From Rhodobacterales bacterium (GTDB lineage: Bacteria > Pseudomonadota > Alphaproteobacteria > Rhizobiales > Stappiaceae): a stretch of DNA of 64,000 nt. The notes beneath the pieces were generated by a model. The model did no database searches, had not been told where the DNA came from, and saw only the letters and a list, made by a program, of their open reading frames with translations. Below are positions 44,626-54,745 of this stretch, in pieces. Within the stretch, counting starts at the first letter, position 1; every line of letters starts with the position of its first letter. The stretch covers positions 1 to 64,000 of the forward strand of contig VIRH01000124.1 in assembly GCA_008107755.1 (NCBI GenBank). The letters run 5' to 3'. The translations under genes and the position numbers were made by a program.

Positions 44626-45427
44626 GATCCTGCTCCTTTACCACCGAGCGGATGTAGACTGGCGAAAAGGGTTCGCCCTGACGGATCTCGACCTGGCCTT
44701 CGCGAACCATCTCGAGACTAGCCGAAAACGTGCTGGCCACGATGGTCGCCCAATCCTTGTTGTCGTAGAGGTAATCCCGAAGATACGCATTGAGCGGCGC
44801 CCATTCGCTGACCCGCCCGACAAGTTTCGTCAGCAATTCGCGTGCTTCCTGCAGCGACCACACGGTGCGTCGGAGAACACGAACCGACGTCACCGACTGG
44901 CGCTGACGCTGTGTCGCATAGGCGGACAGGAGATCGTAGATCGACGCGTCCCAGATGCTTCTGTGCTGCACAGACATGGTTTCGGGTTCGCCCCTATGAA
45001 AGACGTCACGGCCCATGCGGTTCATGGTCATCAGCCTTTCCGAAACGTCACGCATGGCTTCCAGGCGCCGAAGCCGGAATGCCAGGGCCGCAGCCAGTTC
45101 CTCGCCGGTCGGTTCGTCTTCATCCCGTTGCTCCGGCAGAAGCAGCTTGGATTTCAGGAAGGCCAGCCAGGCCGCCATGACAAGATAATCCGCAGCAAGT
45201 TCCAGGCGCATGCGCCGGGCTTCCGAAACGAAATTGAGATACTGTTCGACGAGTTCGAGAATGGAAATACGTGCGAGGTCGACCTTCTGCGTGCGGGCAA
45301 GACCGAGGAGCAGATCGAGCGGCCCCTCGAACCCTTCGACGTCCACCACAAGCTGAGGATCGCTGGAAGCTCTTTCCTCCTGCTCGACCACGGAACTGAG
45401 AAGATCGAACGAGCCGTCTTCCGCCAC
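44615..45427 (-). CDS. scpA: Segregation and condensation protein ScpA
   Basis: Kleisin subunit of the SMC complex, 270 residues with the start used here. It carries FEGPLDLLLGLARTQKVDLARISILELVEQYL (family hallmark), LAADYLVMAAWLAFLKSKLLLP and a winged-helix end. No ATG is available before the conserved part. GTG 45427 is preferred since AAGGA lies seven bases upstream; TTG 45481, which would overlap nagZ by 16 bases, is the alternative. Followed by scpB with an 11-base overlap, and preceded by nagZ, a standard alphaproteobacterial order. Confidence 0.93.
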   Translation of the reverse strand: MAEDGSFDLLSSVVEQEERASSDPQLVVDVEGFEGPLDLLLGLARTQKVDLARISILELVEQYLNFVSEARRMRLELAADYLVMAAWLAFLKSKLLLPEQRDEDEPTGEELAAALAFRLRRLEAMRDVSERLMTMNRMGRDVFHRGEPETMSVQHRSIWDASIYDLLSAYATQRQRQSVTSVRVLRRTVWSLQEARELLTKLVGRVSEWAPLNAYLRDYLYDNKDWATIVASTFSASLEMVREGQVEIRQGEPFSPVYIRSVVKEQDRGV

Positions 45428-45465
45428 TTGACCTTCCTTGTCCAAATCCGCCCTATCCGCTTTGT

Positions 45466-46485
45466 CTAAGCGCCCTGCCAACCGGTCAGTTCGATAAATT
45501 CCTGCCAGGCTGTGTCTTCGTCAAAATCAGCTTCCGGTGCAATCTGCTCCCGCAACGCGGTCTCGCACCGCTGTTTCGCCCTGCCGGCCAGTTCCGGAAC
45601 CGCATCGGCGACTGCGGTCATCTCGACCATATCGCCGTTGCAATGCAGGACGATATCGCATCCCGCACCGATGATCCTGCGCGAGCGCTCGCCAACCTCT
45701 CCGCCAAGCGCCTTCATGGAGATATCATCGCTGAGCAGACAGCCGTCGAAGCCGATTTCGCCTCGAATGATATCCCTGATCACCTTGCCGCTCTGCGTGC
45801 CAGGCGCGTCCCCATCGATATCCGCATACACAATATGGGCTGTCATGCCCAAAGACACCTTAGAAAGTGCCTTGAAAGGCCGGAAATCAAAGCTTTCCAA
45901 AGATGTTTTCGACACTTCGACCCTTGGCAGCTCCAGGTGGCTGTCCACGACCGCCCGGCCATGGCCGGGAATGTGCTTGACGATGGGCAGAATTCCGCCG
46001 GCAAGCGCCCCGTCGACCATCGCTTGTCCGATCTCCGCGACGACCTCGGGATCGTCGGAAAACGCCCGGTCTCCGATCGCGTCGACCGTTTCGGGGAAGC
46101 GGACGTCCAGACACGGCAGGCAGTCGACCGAGATTCCGACTTTTGCAAGGTCCGAAGCGATCAGCCGAGCGCCGAGCCAGGCTGCGCGAAGACCGCGCTC
46201 GCGGTCCTGAAGATAGAGGTCGCCGTATAGTTTCCCAGCGGGATATTTCCGCCAGTGCGGAGCCTTCAGACGTTGCACCCGCCCGCCTTCCTGATCGATG
46301 AGAACCGGCGCATTGTCTCGTCCGACCGCAGACCGGAACGCACTCGTCAGTTCGCGGACCTGCTCCGGCGTCTCGATGTTCCGGGCAAAGAGAATGAGCC
46401 CCCAGGGATCCTGTTTCTTGAAAAACGCGGTTTCTTCATTTGAAAGGACGGGGCCGGCGCAACCGGATATGAAAGCCTTGGTCAT
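45466..46485 (-). CDS. nagZ: Beta-N-acetylhexosaminidase NagZ
   Basis: Family 3 glycosidase that trims GlcNAc from recycled muropeptides in the cytoplasm, 339 residues. The catalytic His motif is KHIPGHGRAVVDSH and the nucleophile Asp lies in LLSDDISMKALGG. Other motifs are QEGGRVQRLK and FSDDPEVVAEIGQA. There is no signal peptide, as expected. It heads the nagZ-scpA-scpB group and diverges from the esterase gene at 46594 across 108 bases. Confidence 0.95.
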   Translation of the reverse strand: MTKAFISGCAGPVLSNEETAFFKKQDPWGLILFARNIETPEQVRELTSAFRSAVGRDNAPVLIDQEGGRVQRLKAPHWRKYPAGKLYGDLYLQDRERGLRAAWLGARLIASDLAKVGISVDCLPCLDVRFPETVDAIGDRAFSDDPEVVAEIGQAMVDGALAGGILPIVKHIPGHGRAVVDSHLELPRVEVSKTSLESFDFRPFKALSKVSLGMTAHIVYADIDGDAPGTQSGKVIRDIIRGEIGFDGCLLSDDISMKALGGEVGERSRRIIGAGCDIVLHCNGDMVEMTAVADAVPELAGRAKQRCETALREQIAPEADFDEDTAWQEFIELTGWQGA

Positions 46486-46593
46486 GAAACCGGCTTAAAC
46501 CCGCCACGAATAGGCGTCAAGGAAGTTGCCCCCTTGCACCGGCCACCCAATCTTGCAAACCTGCACGCTTTCCAGACAACTCCGGAGACCTTC

Positions 46594-47607
46594 ATGCGCG
46601 CCCGCCAAGACATCCCCAGCGGTACCCTCCACCGAATCTCGCACCGGTCCGAAATTCTCGGCGGCAACAGACTTGGAGATCCGGCGCGCCGGGAGATCGT
46701 CGTCTACACCCCTCATGGCCATGACGGCGAAGGCTTGCCTCTGTTGGTCGATATTGTCGGCTTTACCGCCGGCGGCCCCTCCCATGCCAACTGGAAGAAT
46801 TTTGGCGAGAATGTTCCGGAACGTCTCGATCGACTGATCCACGACGAAGCCATGCCCCCCGTGGTCGTAGCCTTTCCCGACTGCTTCACGCGCCTCGGCG
46901 GAAACCAGTATATCGACAGTTCCGCGATGGGGCCCTGGGCAACCTGGCTCACCACAGAGATGCTGGAAGAGGTCGAGGGACGATTCAAATGTGGAGGCAC
47001 CGGAAGACGCGCCATCTTCGGAAAATCCTCCGGAGGCTATGGCTCGATCGTTCACGCAATGAAGCATTCCGATGTGTGGTCGGCCGCTGCCTGCCATTCC
47101 GGCGACATGGCCTTCGAACTTTGCTATCTGCCTGAAATGCCGAGCGCCCTGCGGGCAATCTCCAGGGCCGGATCGATCGAAGCCTTCGTCAAGAACTTCG
47201 AAAGCGGCCCCAAATATCCCGGAAATGCCCTTCACGACCTCATGACCTTCGCGATGGCGGCAACCTACGACCCCGACCCGGATCCGGACGCCTTTTGTGG
47301 CATAAGGCTGCCGGTCGACCCGGACACCTGCGAAGTGATCGAAGAACGGTGGAATGCCTGGCTGAAATGGGATCCGGTCATAATGGCGGACGATCATATC
47401 GACGCCCTCCAATCGCTGAAGGGCCTTTGGATCGAGTGCGGCGATGTCGATCAGTACAATCTGGTCTATGGCGCCCGGCGTCTGCACCGAAAGCTGGACG
47501 CTGCCGGGGTCAATCACGTCTACCAGGAATTCAAGGACAACCATTCGTCCATCGACTACCGCATGGACGAGAGCTTGCCGTTTCTCGCAAACAGCCTGCT
47601 TGGCTGA
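46594..47607 (+). CDS. Alpha/beta-hydrolase putative esterase
   Basis: A 337-residue putative esterase of the esterase D / enterochelin-esterase-like class. The nucleophile elbow is IFGKSSGGYGS and an acid/His pair is suggested by ECGDVDQYN and FKDNHSSIDYRM. No signal peptide. ATG 46594 has CCGGAGA upstream; a longer frame from TTG 46534 lacks a site. It is isolated between divergent nagZ and a convergent SPOR gene. Substrate unknown; it is not the same subfamily as FghA. Confidence 0.8.
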   Translation: MRARQDIPSGTLHRISHRSEILGGNRLGDPARREIVVYTPHGHDGEGLPLLVDIVGFTAGGPSHANWKNFGENVPERLDRLIHDEAMPPVVVAFPDCFTRLGGNQYIDSSAMGPWATWLTTEMLEEVEGRFKCGGTGRRAIFGKSSGGYGSIVHAMKHSDVWSAAACHSGDMAFELCYLPEMPSALRAISRAGSIEAFVKNFESGPKYPGNALHDLMTFAMAATYDPDPDPDAFCGIRLPVDPDTCEVIEERWNAWLKWDPVIMADDHIDALQSLKGLWIECGDVDQYNLVYGARRLHRKLDAAGVNHVYQEFKDNHSSIDYRMDESLPFLANSLLG

Positions 47608-47647
47608 CGTGTGACCTTTCGCCGATTACGACGCACCAAAAAGAAAA

Positions 47648-47676
47648 AAGCGGCAGGAACCAACCCTGCCGCTTCT
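47648..47676. terminator. Bidirectional terminator between the esterase and SPOR genes
   Basis: AAGCGGCAGG (47648-47657) pairs perfectly over 10 bp with 47665-47674 around a 7-base loop, with an A-rich stretch before it (giving T on the other strand). It lies between convergent genes and reads best as the terminator of the SPOR-protein gene. Confidence 0.75.
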
Positions 47677-47697
47677 CCAATTGCCAGATAATTTACG

Positions 47698-50250
47698 TCA
47701 GGGCTGCCGCCTCACGAAGCAATCGCCGCCGGCGCCCTGCAGGCTTTGACAGAGAGAATCCGCCTCATCCCGAGATCCGGTCGGGATGCGCGCCCTGTAA
47801 AAGACGCCACGGTCGCCCAGATCGGCAGAAACGATGACTGCGTTGCGATTTCCGAGAATTGACGGGAAACGGCGCTGCAGGCCAGAATATGCATCGCTGG
47901 CAGCGGCTGCAGAGCGCTGGGACGTTACCTGAACGATGTATGTCCCAGGTGCGATACTGCCGCCCTGCGTACCGGAAGATGGCGCACTGGCGGCCGGAGC
48001 GGAATTGCCGGACCGGTTCAGATCGAGCGGAGCCGAACTCTGTGCGGGCTGCTGCGGAGCCTGCGCGGCCGGCGCGTTCGCGACCCGGACCGGCGCCTCG
48101 GGCTTCTTGCGTGGCAGAGCGGATGGCACCGGCGCGTTCTGCTCGGCAGTCGATGGCTGTGACAGCTCATCGGGAGCCGTGGCTGGTTCACCCTGAGTGG
48201 GAACAGCGTCGGCGTTGGCGTTACCTTCCCCTTGCAACAGTGCCGGCTCCGGCGAAAGGTCCGGCGAGCCCTCCGGGAGAGCACCACCATCGCTGGCAAG
48301 CGGGGTCGTTGTAACCATCCTGGTAGGAACGGAATCACTCTCGCTCGATGCACCGGGTGATGCCGCACCAGGTGTGGCAACATCGGGCGTCTGCGCCGCC
48401 GGCGTAGACAATTCGTCTTCCGATATGATCGACCCGTCGGGTCGAACGACAAGCGTGCGAACTCGTTTCGGCGTTCCGGGTAGAAGATCTGCGCTTCCAT
48501 CTGCATCAGCGGGTGCTGGCGGGAGTTCCGCCGGCTGTGGGCTTTCAGGCAGCACCAGACGCTCCGGTCCGGATGTGCCCTCGCCGCCGACGCGGTCATA
48601 GATCAGTTTTGCAGTTTGATTGCTGGAGGACGTATCCGATTCTTCAGGGTAAACCTTGAGCGGGTCCTGCATACCGCTGATAATCGGCGGAGGACCGCTT
48701 GGAACCTGGACGGCATCCCCATCGATCAGAAAGAAACCGGCTGCTCCCAATACGCCGACACCTAGAATCCCGGCTGCAACATATGCACCGCGGCGGGACT
48801 TTTCACCGCCCTGCGGAACTGCGGCGCGTTCTGCTCTTGAATGTGGCGGCAGGACACCTGATCCGGCCAGGCTCGGGTCACTTTCCTGCATGGCGCGGGC
48901 AACAGCGTCGAGATCATAGCCTTCCGGCGGGGGCGGCGTTTCGTCCTCCGCATCAGAAGAAGCGACGGGGCTGACCGCCTCTGCCGGCCATGCCACGTCG
49001 TCAAGATTGGCGCTCGAGACATAGGCCTTGCTTTCGGTGGCAGATTGCGGGGCCGCAGCCGCAGGCTTTCTGGCAGCCGGATCCGGAAAATCGAGATCCG
49101 CAAAAAGAGCATCGATGCCGGCAGGATCGCCTTTTGCAGACGTTTCGCCATGACCTGCGAGCGAGACCGGCTGTCCCGAGGGCTGGGAATCACTGAGCGC
49201 AGCCAGAAAATCACTCTCATCGATCGCCGGGCGGCGCGTGTCCCGCGCAGGTTCATCAGCGAATATGTCAGTTTCGGCTTCGAACTGAGCCGATTTGACT
49301 TCTTCGGTCTTCACCTCGGTGGAGGTCGCCGTCGGAGTTGCAGCCAGAGGCCTACCGAACGATGGCGGCAATACGCCGGAACTCGCGGGCCCGTTCTGAG
49401 GCTGCGGAGGCTTCGGCGCAGCAGCCTGGCCTTCGTTCGAGCGCGAGGCCGGAGACACAGCATACGCATGTGAAGAAGGTGCAGGTTCTGCTCGAGACGC
49501 AGACGGTTCCTGAGTAGTGGGAGACCGGCCGGTCGAGTGGTCATCGACAGCCTGGCGAAGTGCGCCGATCAATTCATCTTCGAGTTCGGCGGTCAGGTTC
49601 TGTTCAAGGTCAAGCGAAACGGACGGATGCGTCCGGGGTTGAACAGCCTGCGGCTCAGGGTCTGCCGCCGGTGCCGGCTCTGCAACACGTGCGGAAGCAG
49701 ACTGCACGCCGAAATCGGACGGTCCTTTCGGCCAAAGACTTGAGACGTGGGACGGGCGAGCCTGAGCTGGTTCCGCCACCTCAGGTGCCTTGACCGCCTC
49801 AGGATTCGACTGCGTCTCTTCGTAAGGCGTCACATCGAACGGCGGCAACTCTTCTGCGTCGTCGTGCCTCCGGTCAGAAACATTCTCATCCGAAGCCGGT
49901 GGTTCAGAGACCATCTCGCCGTGCGGTGGCTCCACAGGTCCGCCGCGACTGATCGAAGGTTCGACACGCTGCTGCTGAGACCTGTTTGATCCGAAACCGG
50001 AAAATGCAGGTTCCCTGCGCTGAGGAGCCTGCGACGGGGACGGTTCCGACGTTTCTGAAACGTCATCCAGTCCTGCGAAATAATCTGTATTTCCTACCCG
50101 GCCAGTACTCACCTTGTTACCTGATTGCTTGTTCTTGTGGACAATGCGCGCCAGTTCGACCAGCGGATCTTCCGCCACGGGCCGATCATTGTCCGCATCG
50201 CCTGCGGACGAATGGAAATCCGGGTGCTTTGCGTCGTACTCGTCTGCCAT
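47698..50250 (-). CDS. SPOR-domain membrane protein
   Basis: An 850-residue single-span protein. About 480 residues of low-complexity Pro/Ala/Ser/Glu-rich cytoplasmic sequence precede one membrane segment (AYVAAGILGVGVLGAAGFFLI), then another low-complexity periplasmic region and a C-terminal SPOR domain from GTYIVQVTSQRS to the end, about 80 residues. SPOR domains bind glycan strands stripped of peptides at division sites, so a septal role is likely. The location between argS and nagZ is the usual alphaproteobacterial context. Unusually long for the family. Confidence 0.88.
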   Translation of the reverse strand: MADEYDAKHPDFHSSAGDADNDRPVAEDPLVELARIVHKNKQSGNKVSTGRVGNTDYFAGLDDVSETSEPSPSQAPQRREPAFSGFGSNRSQQQRVEPSISRGGPVEPPHGEMVSEPPASDENVSDRRHDDAEELPPFDVTPYEETQSNPEAVKAPEVAEPAQARPSHVSSLWPKGPSDFGVQSASARVAEPAPAADPEPQAVQPRTHPSVSLDLEQNLTAELEDELIGALRQAVDDHSTGRSPTTQEPSASRAEPAPSSHAYAVSPASRSNEGQAAAPKPPQPQNGPASSGVLPPSFGRPLAATPTATSTEVKTEEVKSAQFEAETDIFADEPARDTRRPAIDESDFLAALSDSQPSGQPVSLAGHGETSAKGDPAGIDALFADLDFPDPAARKPAAAAPQSATESKAYVSSANLDDVAWPAEAVSPVASSDAEDETPPPPEGYDLDAVARAMQESDPSLAGSGVLPPHSRAERAAVPQGGEKSRRGAYVAAGILGVGVLGAAGFFLIDGDAVQVPSGPPPIISGMQDPLKVYPEESDTSSSNQTAKLIYDRVGGEGTSGPERLVLPESPQPAELPPAPADADGSADLLPGTPKRVRTLVVRPDGSIISEDELSTPAAQTPDVATPGAASPGASSESDSVPTRMVTTTPLASDGGALPEGSPDLSPEPALLQGEGNANADAVPTQGEPATAPDELSQPSTAEQNAPVPSALPRKKPEAPVRVANAPAAQAPQQPAQSSAPLDLNRSGNSAPAASAPSSGTQGGSIAPGTYIVQVTSQRSAAAASDAYSGLQRRFPSILGNRNAVIVSADLGDRGVFYRARIPTGSRDEADSLCQSLQGAGGDCFVRRQP

Positions 50251-50323
50251 GAGCTTTATGAAAACCGGTCCAGTTCAGTTACCTAAACACGCATGATTAG
50301 GCTCTGAAGGCCTGATGGAAATT

Positions 50324-52093
50324 CTAGCGCATTTCTTCAGGAGCATTGACACCGAGAATCGATAGACCTGAATTCAGCACCAGAGATACTGCATGAACCA
50401 ATGCAAGCCTTGCCAGGGTTAATTTGGCGTTACCAGCGTCAATAAATCGTAAATGCGGCATTTCCTTGCCTCTGTTCCAGTGGCCGTGCAAGGAACTCGC
50501 CAGTTCATGCAAGTAGAATGCAATCCTGTGCGGTTCGTGTGTTTCTGCAGCAGCGTCAACTATCTTGGGCCACTCGGCCATCTTGGCGATCAGCTCCAGT
50601 TCGCCAGTGTCATCGAGCAACGAAAAATCGGCATTCGCAAGAGCGTCATCGTCAACCTTGACATCTTTCAGCTCCTCGACCGACTGGCGCAGCACTGACC
50701 GGCAACGCGCGTGACCGTATTGCACGTAGAAGACAGGGTTGTCCTTGGACTGTTCCGTCACCTTCTTGAAGTCGAAATCCAGCGGAGCATCGTTCTTGCG
50801 GAAGAGCATCATGAACCGAACCGGATCCGGACCGACCTCATCGACAACCTCGCGCAGGGTTATGAAATCTCCGGAGCGCTTGGACATCTTCACCGGTTCA
50901 CCGTCCCGCATCAGCTTCACAAGCTGGCAAAACCGGACAACAACCTCCGTCTTGCCACCCGAGACCGCCTGCCCGACCGCCTGAAGACGCTTGGCATAGC
51001 CGCCGTGATCGGCACCGAGAACGTAGATCGTTTCCGTGAAACCGCGTTCGAACTTGTCCTGAAAATACGCAACGTCCGCTGCGAAGTAGGTGTAGGAACC
51101 GTCCGATTTTTTCAGCGCCCGGTCCGTATCGTCTCCAAAATCGCTCGCCCGGAACAGTGTCTGTTCGCGATCTTCCCAATCATCGGGCACCTGCCCCTTG
51201 GGCGGTGGCAGTGTCCCCTCATAGACGAGCCCCTTTTCGCGCAGGCCGCCCAGCATCCGGTCGATCTTGGAGCCATTGCTGTCGCCGCGCTCATGAAGCG
51301 ATTTTTCCGAGTAGAAGACCTCGTGCTCAACGCCAAGCGCGGCGAGGTCCGTACGGATCAGCTCTAGCATGGCGGAGATCGCACGTTCCTTGACGAGCGG
51401 AAGCCATTGCTCCTCGTCCATCGAGGTCAGTTTGTCGCCGAATTCCTCTTTCAAGGAAACGCCAACCGGCTTGAGGTAGTCGCCGGGATAAAGACCGGCG
51501 GGAATCTCGCCGATATTCTCGCCCAGAGCTTCCCGGTATCTGAGAAACGCGCTGCGGGCGAGCGTGTCGATCTGGCTGCCAGCGTCGTTGATGTAGTATT
51601 CCTTGACCACCTCGTTGCCGGCAAAGGACAGGAGATTGGCAAGCGCATCCCCGACGACCGCGCCTCTGATGTGCCCGACATGCATCGGCCCGGTGGGATT
51701 CGCCGAGACATATTCGACATTCACCCTGGGTGCCGGTGAGAGGCTGGATGCCCCGAAGTCTGTGCCATTTTCCAGGATGGAGCGGAGGACACGCTGCCAG
51801 AAGGCGGGCGCGACCCGCATGTTGATGAAACCGGGACCCGCGACACTCGTCTCGGTGATGTCCGGGTCCTGGCTTAACGCCTCGACGAGCCTTTCGGCAA
51901 GTTCGCGCGGCTTCAGGCCGAGTGGCTTTGCGAGAACCATCGCGGCATTGGTGGCAAGATCGCCATGTGCCGGGTCGCGCGGAGATTCGACAACGACGCG
52001 TGACAGATCCACACTGCGGCCTTCACCGTCTTTCAGATCAAACCCTTCCAGGGTCTTTTTAACGCGTTGCGTGAAGTCCGCGAAGATATTCAT
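50324..52093 (-). CDS. argS: Arginyl-tRNA synthetase
   Basis: Class I synthetase for tRNA-Arg, 589 residues. The HIGH-like motif reads PMHVGHIRGAVVGDALANL after VNVEYVSANPTG, the KMSKS-like motif is KMSKRSGDFITL, and the C-terminal anticodon domain ends in NAPEEMR. The N-terminal additional domain starts MNIFADFTQRVKKTLEG. It lies 96 bases downstream of dgt and 73 bases upstream of the SPOR gene, all on the minus strand. Confidence 0.97.
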   Translation of the reverse strand: MNIFADFTQRVKKTLEGFDLKDGEGRSVDLSRVVVESPRDPAHGDLATNAAMVLAKPLGLKPRELAERLVEALSQDPDITETSVAGPGFINMRVAPAFWQRVLRSILENGTDFGASSLSPAPRVNVEYVSANPTGPMHVGHIRGAVVGDALANLLSFAGNEVVKEYYINDAGSQIDTLARSAFLRYREALGENIGEIPAGLYPGDYLKPVGVSLKEEFGDKLTSMDEEQWLPLVKERAISAMLELIRTDLAALGVEHEVFYSEKSLHERGDSNGSKIDRMLGGLREKGLVYEGTLPPPKGQVPDDWEDREQTLFRASDFGDDTDRALKKSDGSYTYFAADVAYFQDKFERGFTETIYVLGADHGGYAKRLQAVGQAVSGGKTEVVVRFCQLVKLMRDGEPVKMSKRSGDFITLREVVDEVGPDPVRFMMLFRKNDAPLDFDFKKVTEQSKDNPVFYVQYGHARCRSVLRQSVEELKDVKVDDDALANADFSLLDDTGELELIAKMAEWPKIVDAAAETHEPHRIAFYLHELASSLHGHWNRGKEMPHLRFIDAGNAKLTLARLALVHAVSLVLNSGLSILGVNAPEEMR

Positions 52094-52189
52094 TGATCAC
52101 CGATCTGGCTTTGAGTTTCAAACACAAACTCCCCGCGCGCTGCGAAGGCTGACCTTCGGCGCCGCAGGGCCGTAAATTCTCAATTGCGC

Positions 52190-53407
52190 CTACCCCAAAT
52201 CGGGAGTGTCGTCAAACAGTCTGCGATGCTCCTCGATCGCATATCTGTCGGTCATGCCGGCGATGTAATCGCAGACCAGGCGGGCTATTTCCGTCGCCGA
52301 GAGGTGGTTCAGGCCGGCATTCCATGGCGCCGGCATCAGTTCGGGCTCAGACATCAACCGCTGGAACAGTTCGCGGACGACGCGCGCGACCAGACGACGG
52401 ACGGACAGAACGTCCTCGTGTCGGTAGACACGGGAAAACAGGAAGCGTTTCACTTCCTTTTCCGCCGCGGTCATTTCCTTCGAGAACCCGATCAGGCACC
52501 TGCCGGCCATCCGGATGTCCTGAGCGCTTCCCGGATTGAGCGCGGCTATGTTCGCGACACCTTCGCGAATGACATCCTCGACCATTCTGGTGATGGAGCG
52601 GCGGACGATCTCGTGAATCCGGCGGCTTTCTTCCAGTCCCGGATATTTCGTATCGACCTCCTCCAGGATTGCCGCAAGAAACGGAACTTCCTTCATGTCG
52701 CCGATAGCGAACAGACCGGCACGCAAACCATCATCGAGATCATGAGCATCATAGGCGATGTCGTCCGCGATTGCAGCCGCCTGCGCTTCGCCGCCGGGCC
52801 ACGTCTCCAGAAGCAGGTCCTGCTTGGCGGCATAGTCGCGGATTGCGAAAGGCAGCTCGCTGTCCTTGAATTTTCCGAGCGGCGCGCCGTGCCCGTCAAC
52901 AAGGGGGCCATTGTGCTTGACGAGCCCCTCGAGCGTTTCCCAGGAGAGATTCAAGCCGTCGAATTCAGCGTAACGCTGTTCAAGATGGGTGACGACCCGC
53001 AAAGACTGGGCGTTGTGGTCGAAACCGCCGTAGGGAGCCATGCATTCGTGCATGACATCCTCCCCCTCATGACCGAAGGGCGTGTGCCCCAGGTCGTGGG
53101 CCAGGGCGAGGCACTCGGCAAGATCCTCATCAAGACGCAGCGCTCGTGCCAGCGAGCGTGCGATCTGCGAAACCTCGATCGTGTGGGTCAGGCGGGTACG
53201 GAAATGATCACCCTCGTGATAGACGAAGACCTGGGTCTTGTGCTTGAGCCTGCGGAAGGCGGAGGAATGTATGATCCTGTCCCGATCGCGCTGAAACGGG
53301 GTTCGCGTCGGGCTTTCAGACTCGGGAAAGAGACGGCCGCGTGTTTGCACCGGATTCTCGGCATAGACAGCACGCGACTGGGCGCCAAAGCCGATATCGG
53401 ATGTCAT
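52190..53407 (-). CDS. dgt: dGTP triphosphohydrolase-like HD protein
   Basis: HD-domain nucleotide triphosphohydrolase that removes the triphosphate from dNTPs, 405 residues, the usual size of the type-2 subfamily. The metal ligands are visible in TRLTHTIEVSQIARSLARAL (HD His) and LAHDLGHTPFGHEGEDVMHE (HD pair), with RDRIIHSSAFRRLKHKTQVF before. ATG 53407 (GGAA six bases upstream) begins MTSDIGFGAQSRAVYA, the family start. Earlier in-frame starts at 53473 and 53491 would add unconserved residues. Divergent from erpA. Confidence 0.93.
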   Translation of the reverse strand: MTSDIGFGAQSRAVYAENPVQTRGRLFPESESPTRTPFQRDRDRIIHSSAFRRLKHKTQVFVYHEGDHFRTRLTHTIEVSQIARSLARALRLDEDLAECLALAHDLGHTPFGHEGEDVMHECMAPYGGFDHNAQSLRVVTHLEQRYAEFDGLNLSWETLEGLVKHNGPLVDGHGAPLGKFKDSELPFAIRDYAAKQDLLLETWPGGEAQAAAIADDIAYDAHDLDDGLRAGLFAIGDMKEVPFLAAILEEVDTKYPGLEESRRIHEIVRRSITRMVEDVIREGVANIAALNPGSAQDIRMAGRCLIGFSKEMTAAEKEVKRFLFSRVYRHEDVLSVRRLVARVVRELFQRLMSEPELMPAPWNAGLNHLSATEIARLVCDYIAGMTDRYAIEEHRRLFDDTPDLG

Positions 53408-53560
53408 TTGTGTTCCGTGATCGGTCACAGAAATCCCCGTTTCTCTTTCAACTGCGGTCGCGGCGCCGTGCATTGACGCCCGCACCTTCAAAACTTACTT
53501 ATCGTGTCAGACAAGAATCCATGTCCAGTCACAATCAAGACGACAGCGAGTCGGCAGACC

Positions 53561-53902
53561 ATGACCGAAACACTTGAAAACCGAGTAACAGTCAGCGACC
53601 GCGCTGCCAAGCGGATCGCTGCGATATTGTCCAGAGAAGCCTCCGGGAGCATGCTGCGCGTCAGTGTCGAGGGCGGCGGCTGCTCTGGACTTCAATATAA
53701 ATATGATGTCGTTGAAAGCCGCGACGACGACGATCTCGTGATCGAAAAGACCGGCGCAACCGTTCTGATCGATTCCGTTTCGCTTCAGTATATGGGCGGA
53801 TCAGAAATCGATTTCGTCGATGACCTGATTGGTCAGTCCTTTCAGATCAACAATCCGAACGCCGTCGCGGGCTGCGGCTGCGGAACAAGCTTCACGATCT
53901 GA
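53561..53902 (+). CDS. erpA: Iron-sulfur cluster insertion protein ErpA
   Basis: A-type iron-sulfur carrier, 113 residues. The three Cys ligands are GGGCSGLQY and the C-terminal CGCGTSF. Other family motifs are VTVSDRAAKRIA and LQYMGGSEIDFVDDLIGQSFQINNPNA. ATG 53561 starts MTETLENRVTVS; an earlier ATG 57 bases upstream would overlap the dgt promoter region. A second A-type protein is encoded at 62541 with the SUF genes. Diverges from dgt and precedes xthA. Confidence 0.95.
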   Translation: MTETLENRVTVSDRAAKRIAAILSREASGSMLRVSVEGGGCSGLQYKYDVVESRDDDDLVIEKTGATVLIDSVSLQYMGGSEIDFVDDLIGQSFQINNPNAVAGCGCGTSFTI

Positions 53903-53962
53903 CGAAGCGGTGCCCGGCTTGCCGGGGCCGCATCTCTCTTTTGTACCTCGGGCAGAGACTTC

Positions 53963-54745
53963 ATGAAAATTGCGACCTGGAACATCAACGGCGTCAAGGC
54001 CCGGATCGACACCGTGCTCGAGTGGCTGAAGGAAACGTCTCCGGACATTGCCTGCTTCCAGGAGATCAAGTCGGTTGACGAGAACTTCCCCCGGCAGCCG
54101 TTTGAGGATCTCGGCTACAATCTGGAAACGCATGGACAGAAAGGCTTCAACGGTGTCGCCCTCCTGTCGAAGCTTCCGCTGGAAGATGTCCGTCGTGGAT
54201 TGCCTGGCGATGATCAAGACGAACAGGCAAGGTACATTGAAGCCGGAGTTTCAATAGACCAAGGCGCCTTGCGGTTCGGCTGCCTTTATCTGCCGAACGG
54301 CAATCCGCTTGGAACCGAGAAGTTTCCGTACAAGCTCGGGTGGATGGACCGGTTGATTGCCCATGCGGAAAAGCAGCTGCGCGATGAAGCGCCCTTTCTG
54401 CTGCTGGGAGATTACAACGTCATTCAGGATCCTATCGATGCAAAGAACCCTCAAAACTGGCTGGATGATGCCCTTTTTCAGCCGGAAAGCCGCCAGCGCT
54501 TCCGCGCGCTGCAAAATCTTGGCCTGACAGAAGCGGTCCGAAGCTGCACAAGCGCCGAGGAGGTCTTCACCTTCTGGGACTACCAGGCCGGCGCCTGGCA
54601 GAAAAACAATGGCATCCGCATCGATCACATCCTGCTGTCTCCGCACGCGACCGACCTTTTGAACGGTTGCGGGATCGACAAACATGTTCGCGGCTGGGAA
54701 AAACCCTCGGACCATGTCCCCGTTTGGGTCGATCTGGCTGCCTGA
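53963..54745 (+). CDS. xthA: Exodeoxyribonuclease III
   Basis: AP endonuclease / 3'-5' exonuclease of base excision repair, 260 residues. Motifs of the endonuclease-exonuclease-phosphatase fold are complete: MKIATWNINGVKAR, CFQEIKS, LLGDYNVIQDPIDAKN, FTFWDYQAGAWQKNNGIRIDHILLS and SDHVPVWVDL. It follows erpA by 60 bases, with a small CCCGGC-TT-GCCGGG hairpin between them, and may be read from the same or its own promoter. Confidence 0.96.
   Translation: MKIATWNINGVKARIDTVLEWLKETSPDIACFQEIKSVDENFPRQPFEDLGYNLETHGQKGFNGVALLSKLPLEDVRRGLPGDDQDEQARYIEAGVSIDQGALRFGCLYLPNGNPLGTEKFPYKLGWMDRLIAHAEKQLRDEAPFLLLGDYNVIQDPIDAKNPQNWLDDALFQPESRQRFRALQNLGLTEAVRSCTSAEEVFTFWDYQAGAWQKNNGIRIDHILLSPHATDLLNGCGIDKHVRGWEKPSDHVPVWVDLAA

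Noticed and set aside
52184..53476. 430-codon plus-strand frame opposite dgt
   Set aside because: Antisense shadow of a well-supported dGTPase gene.
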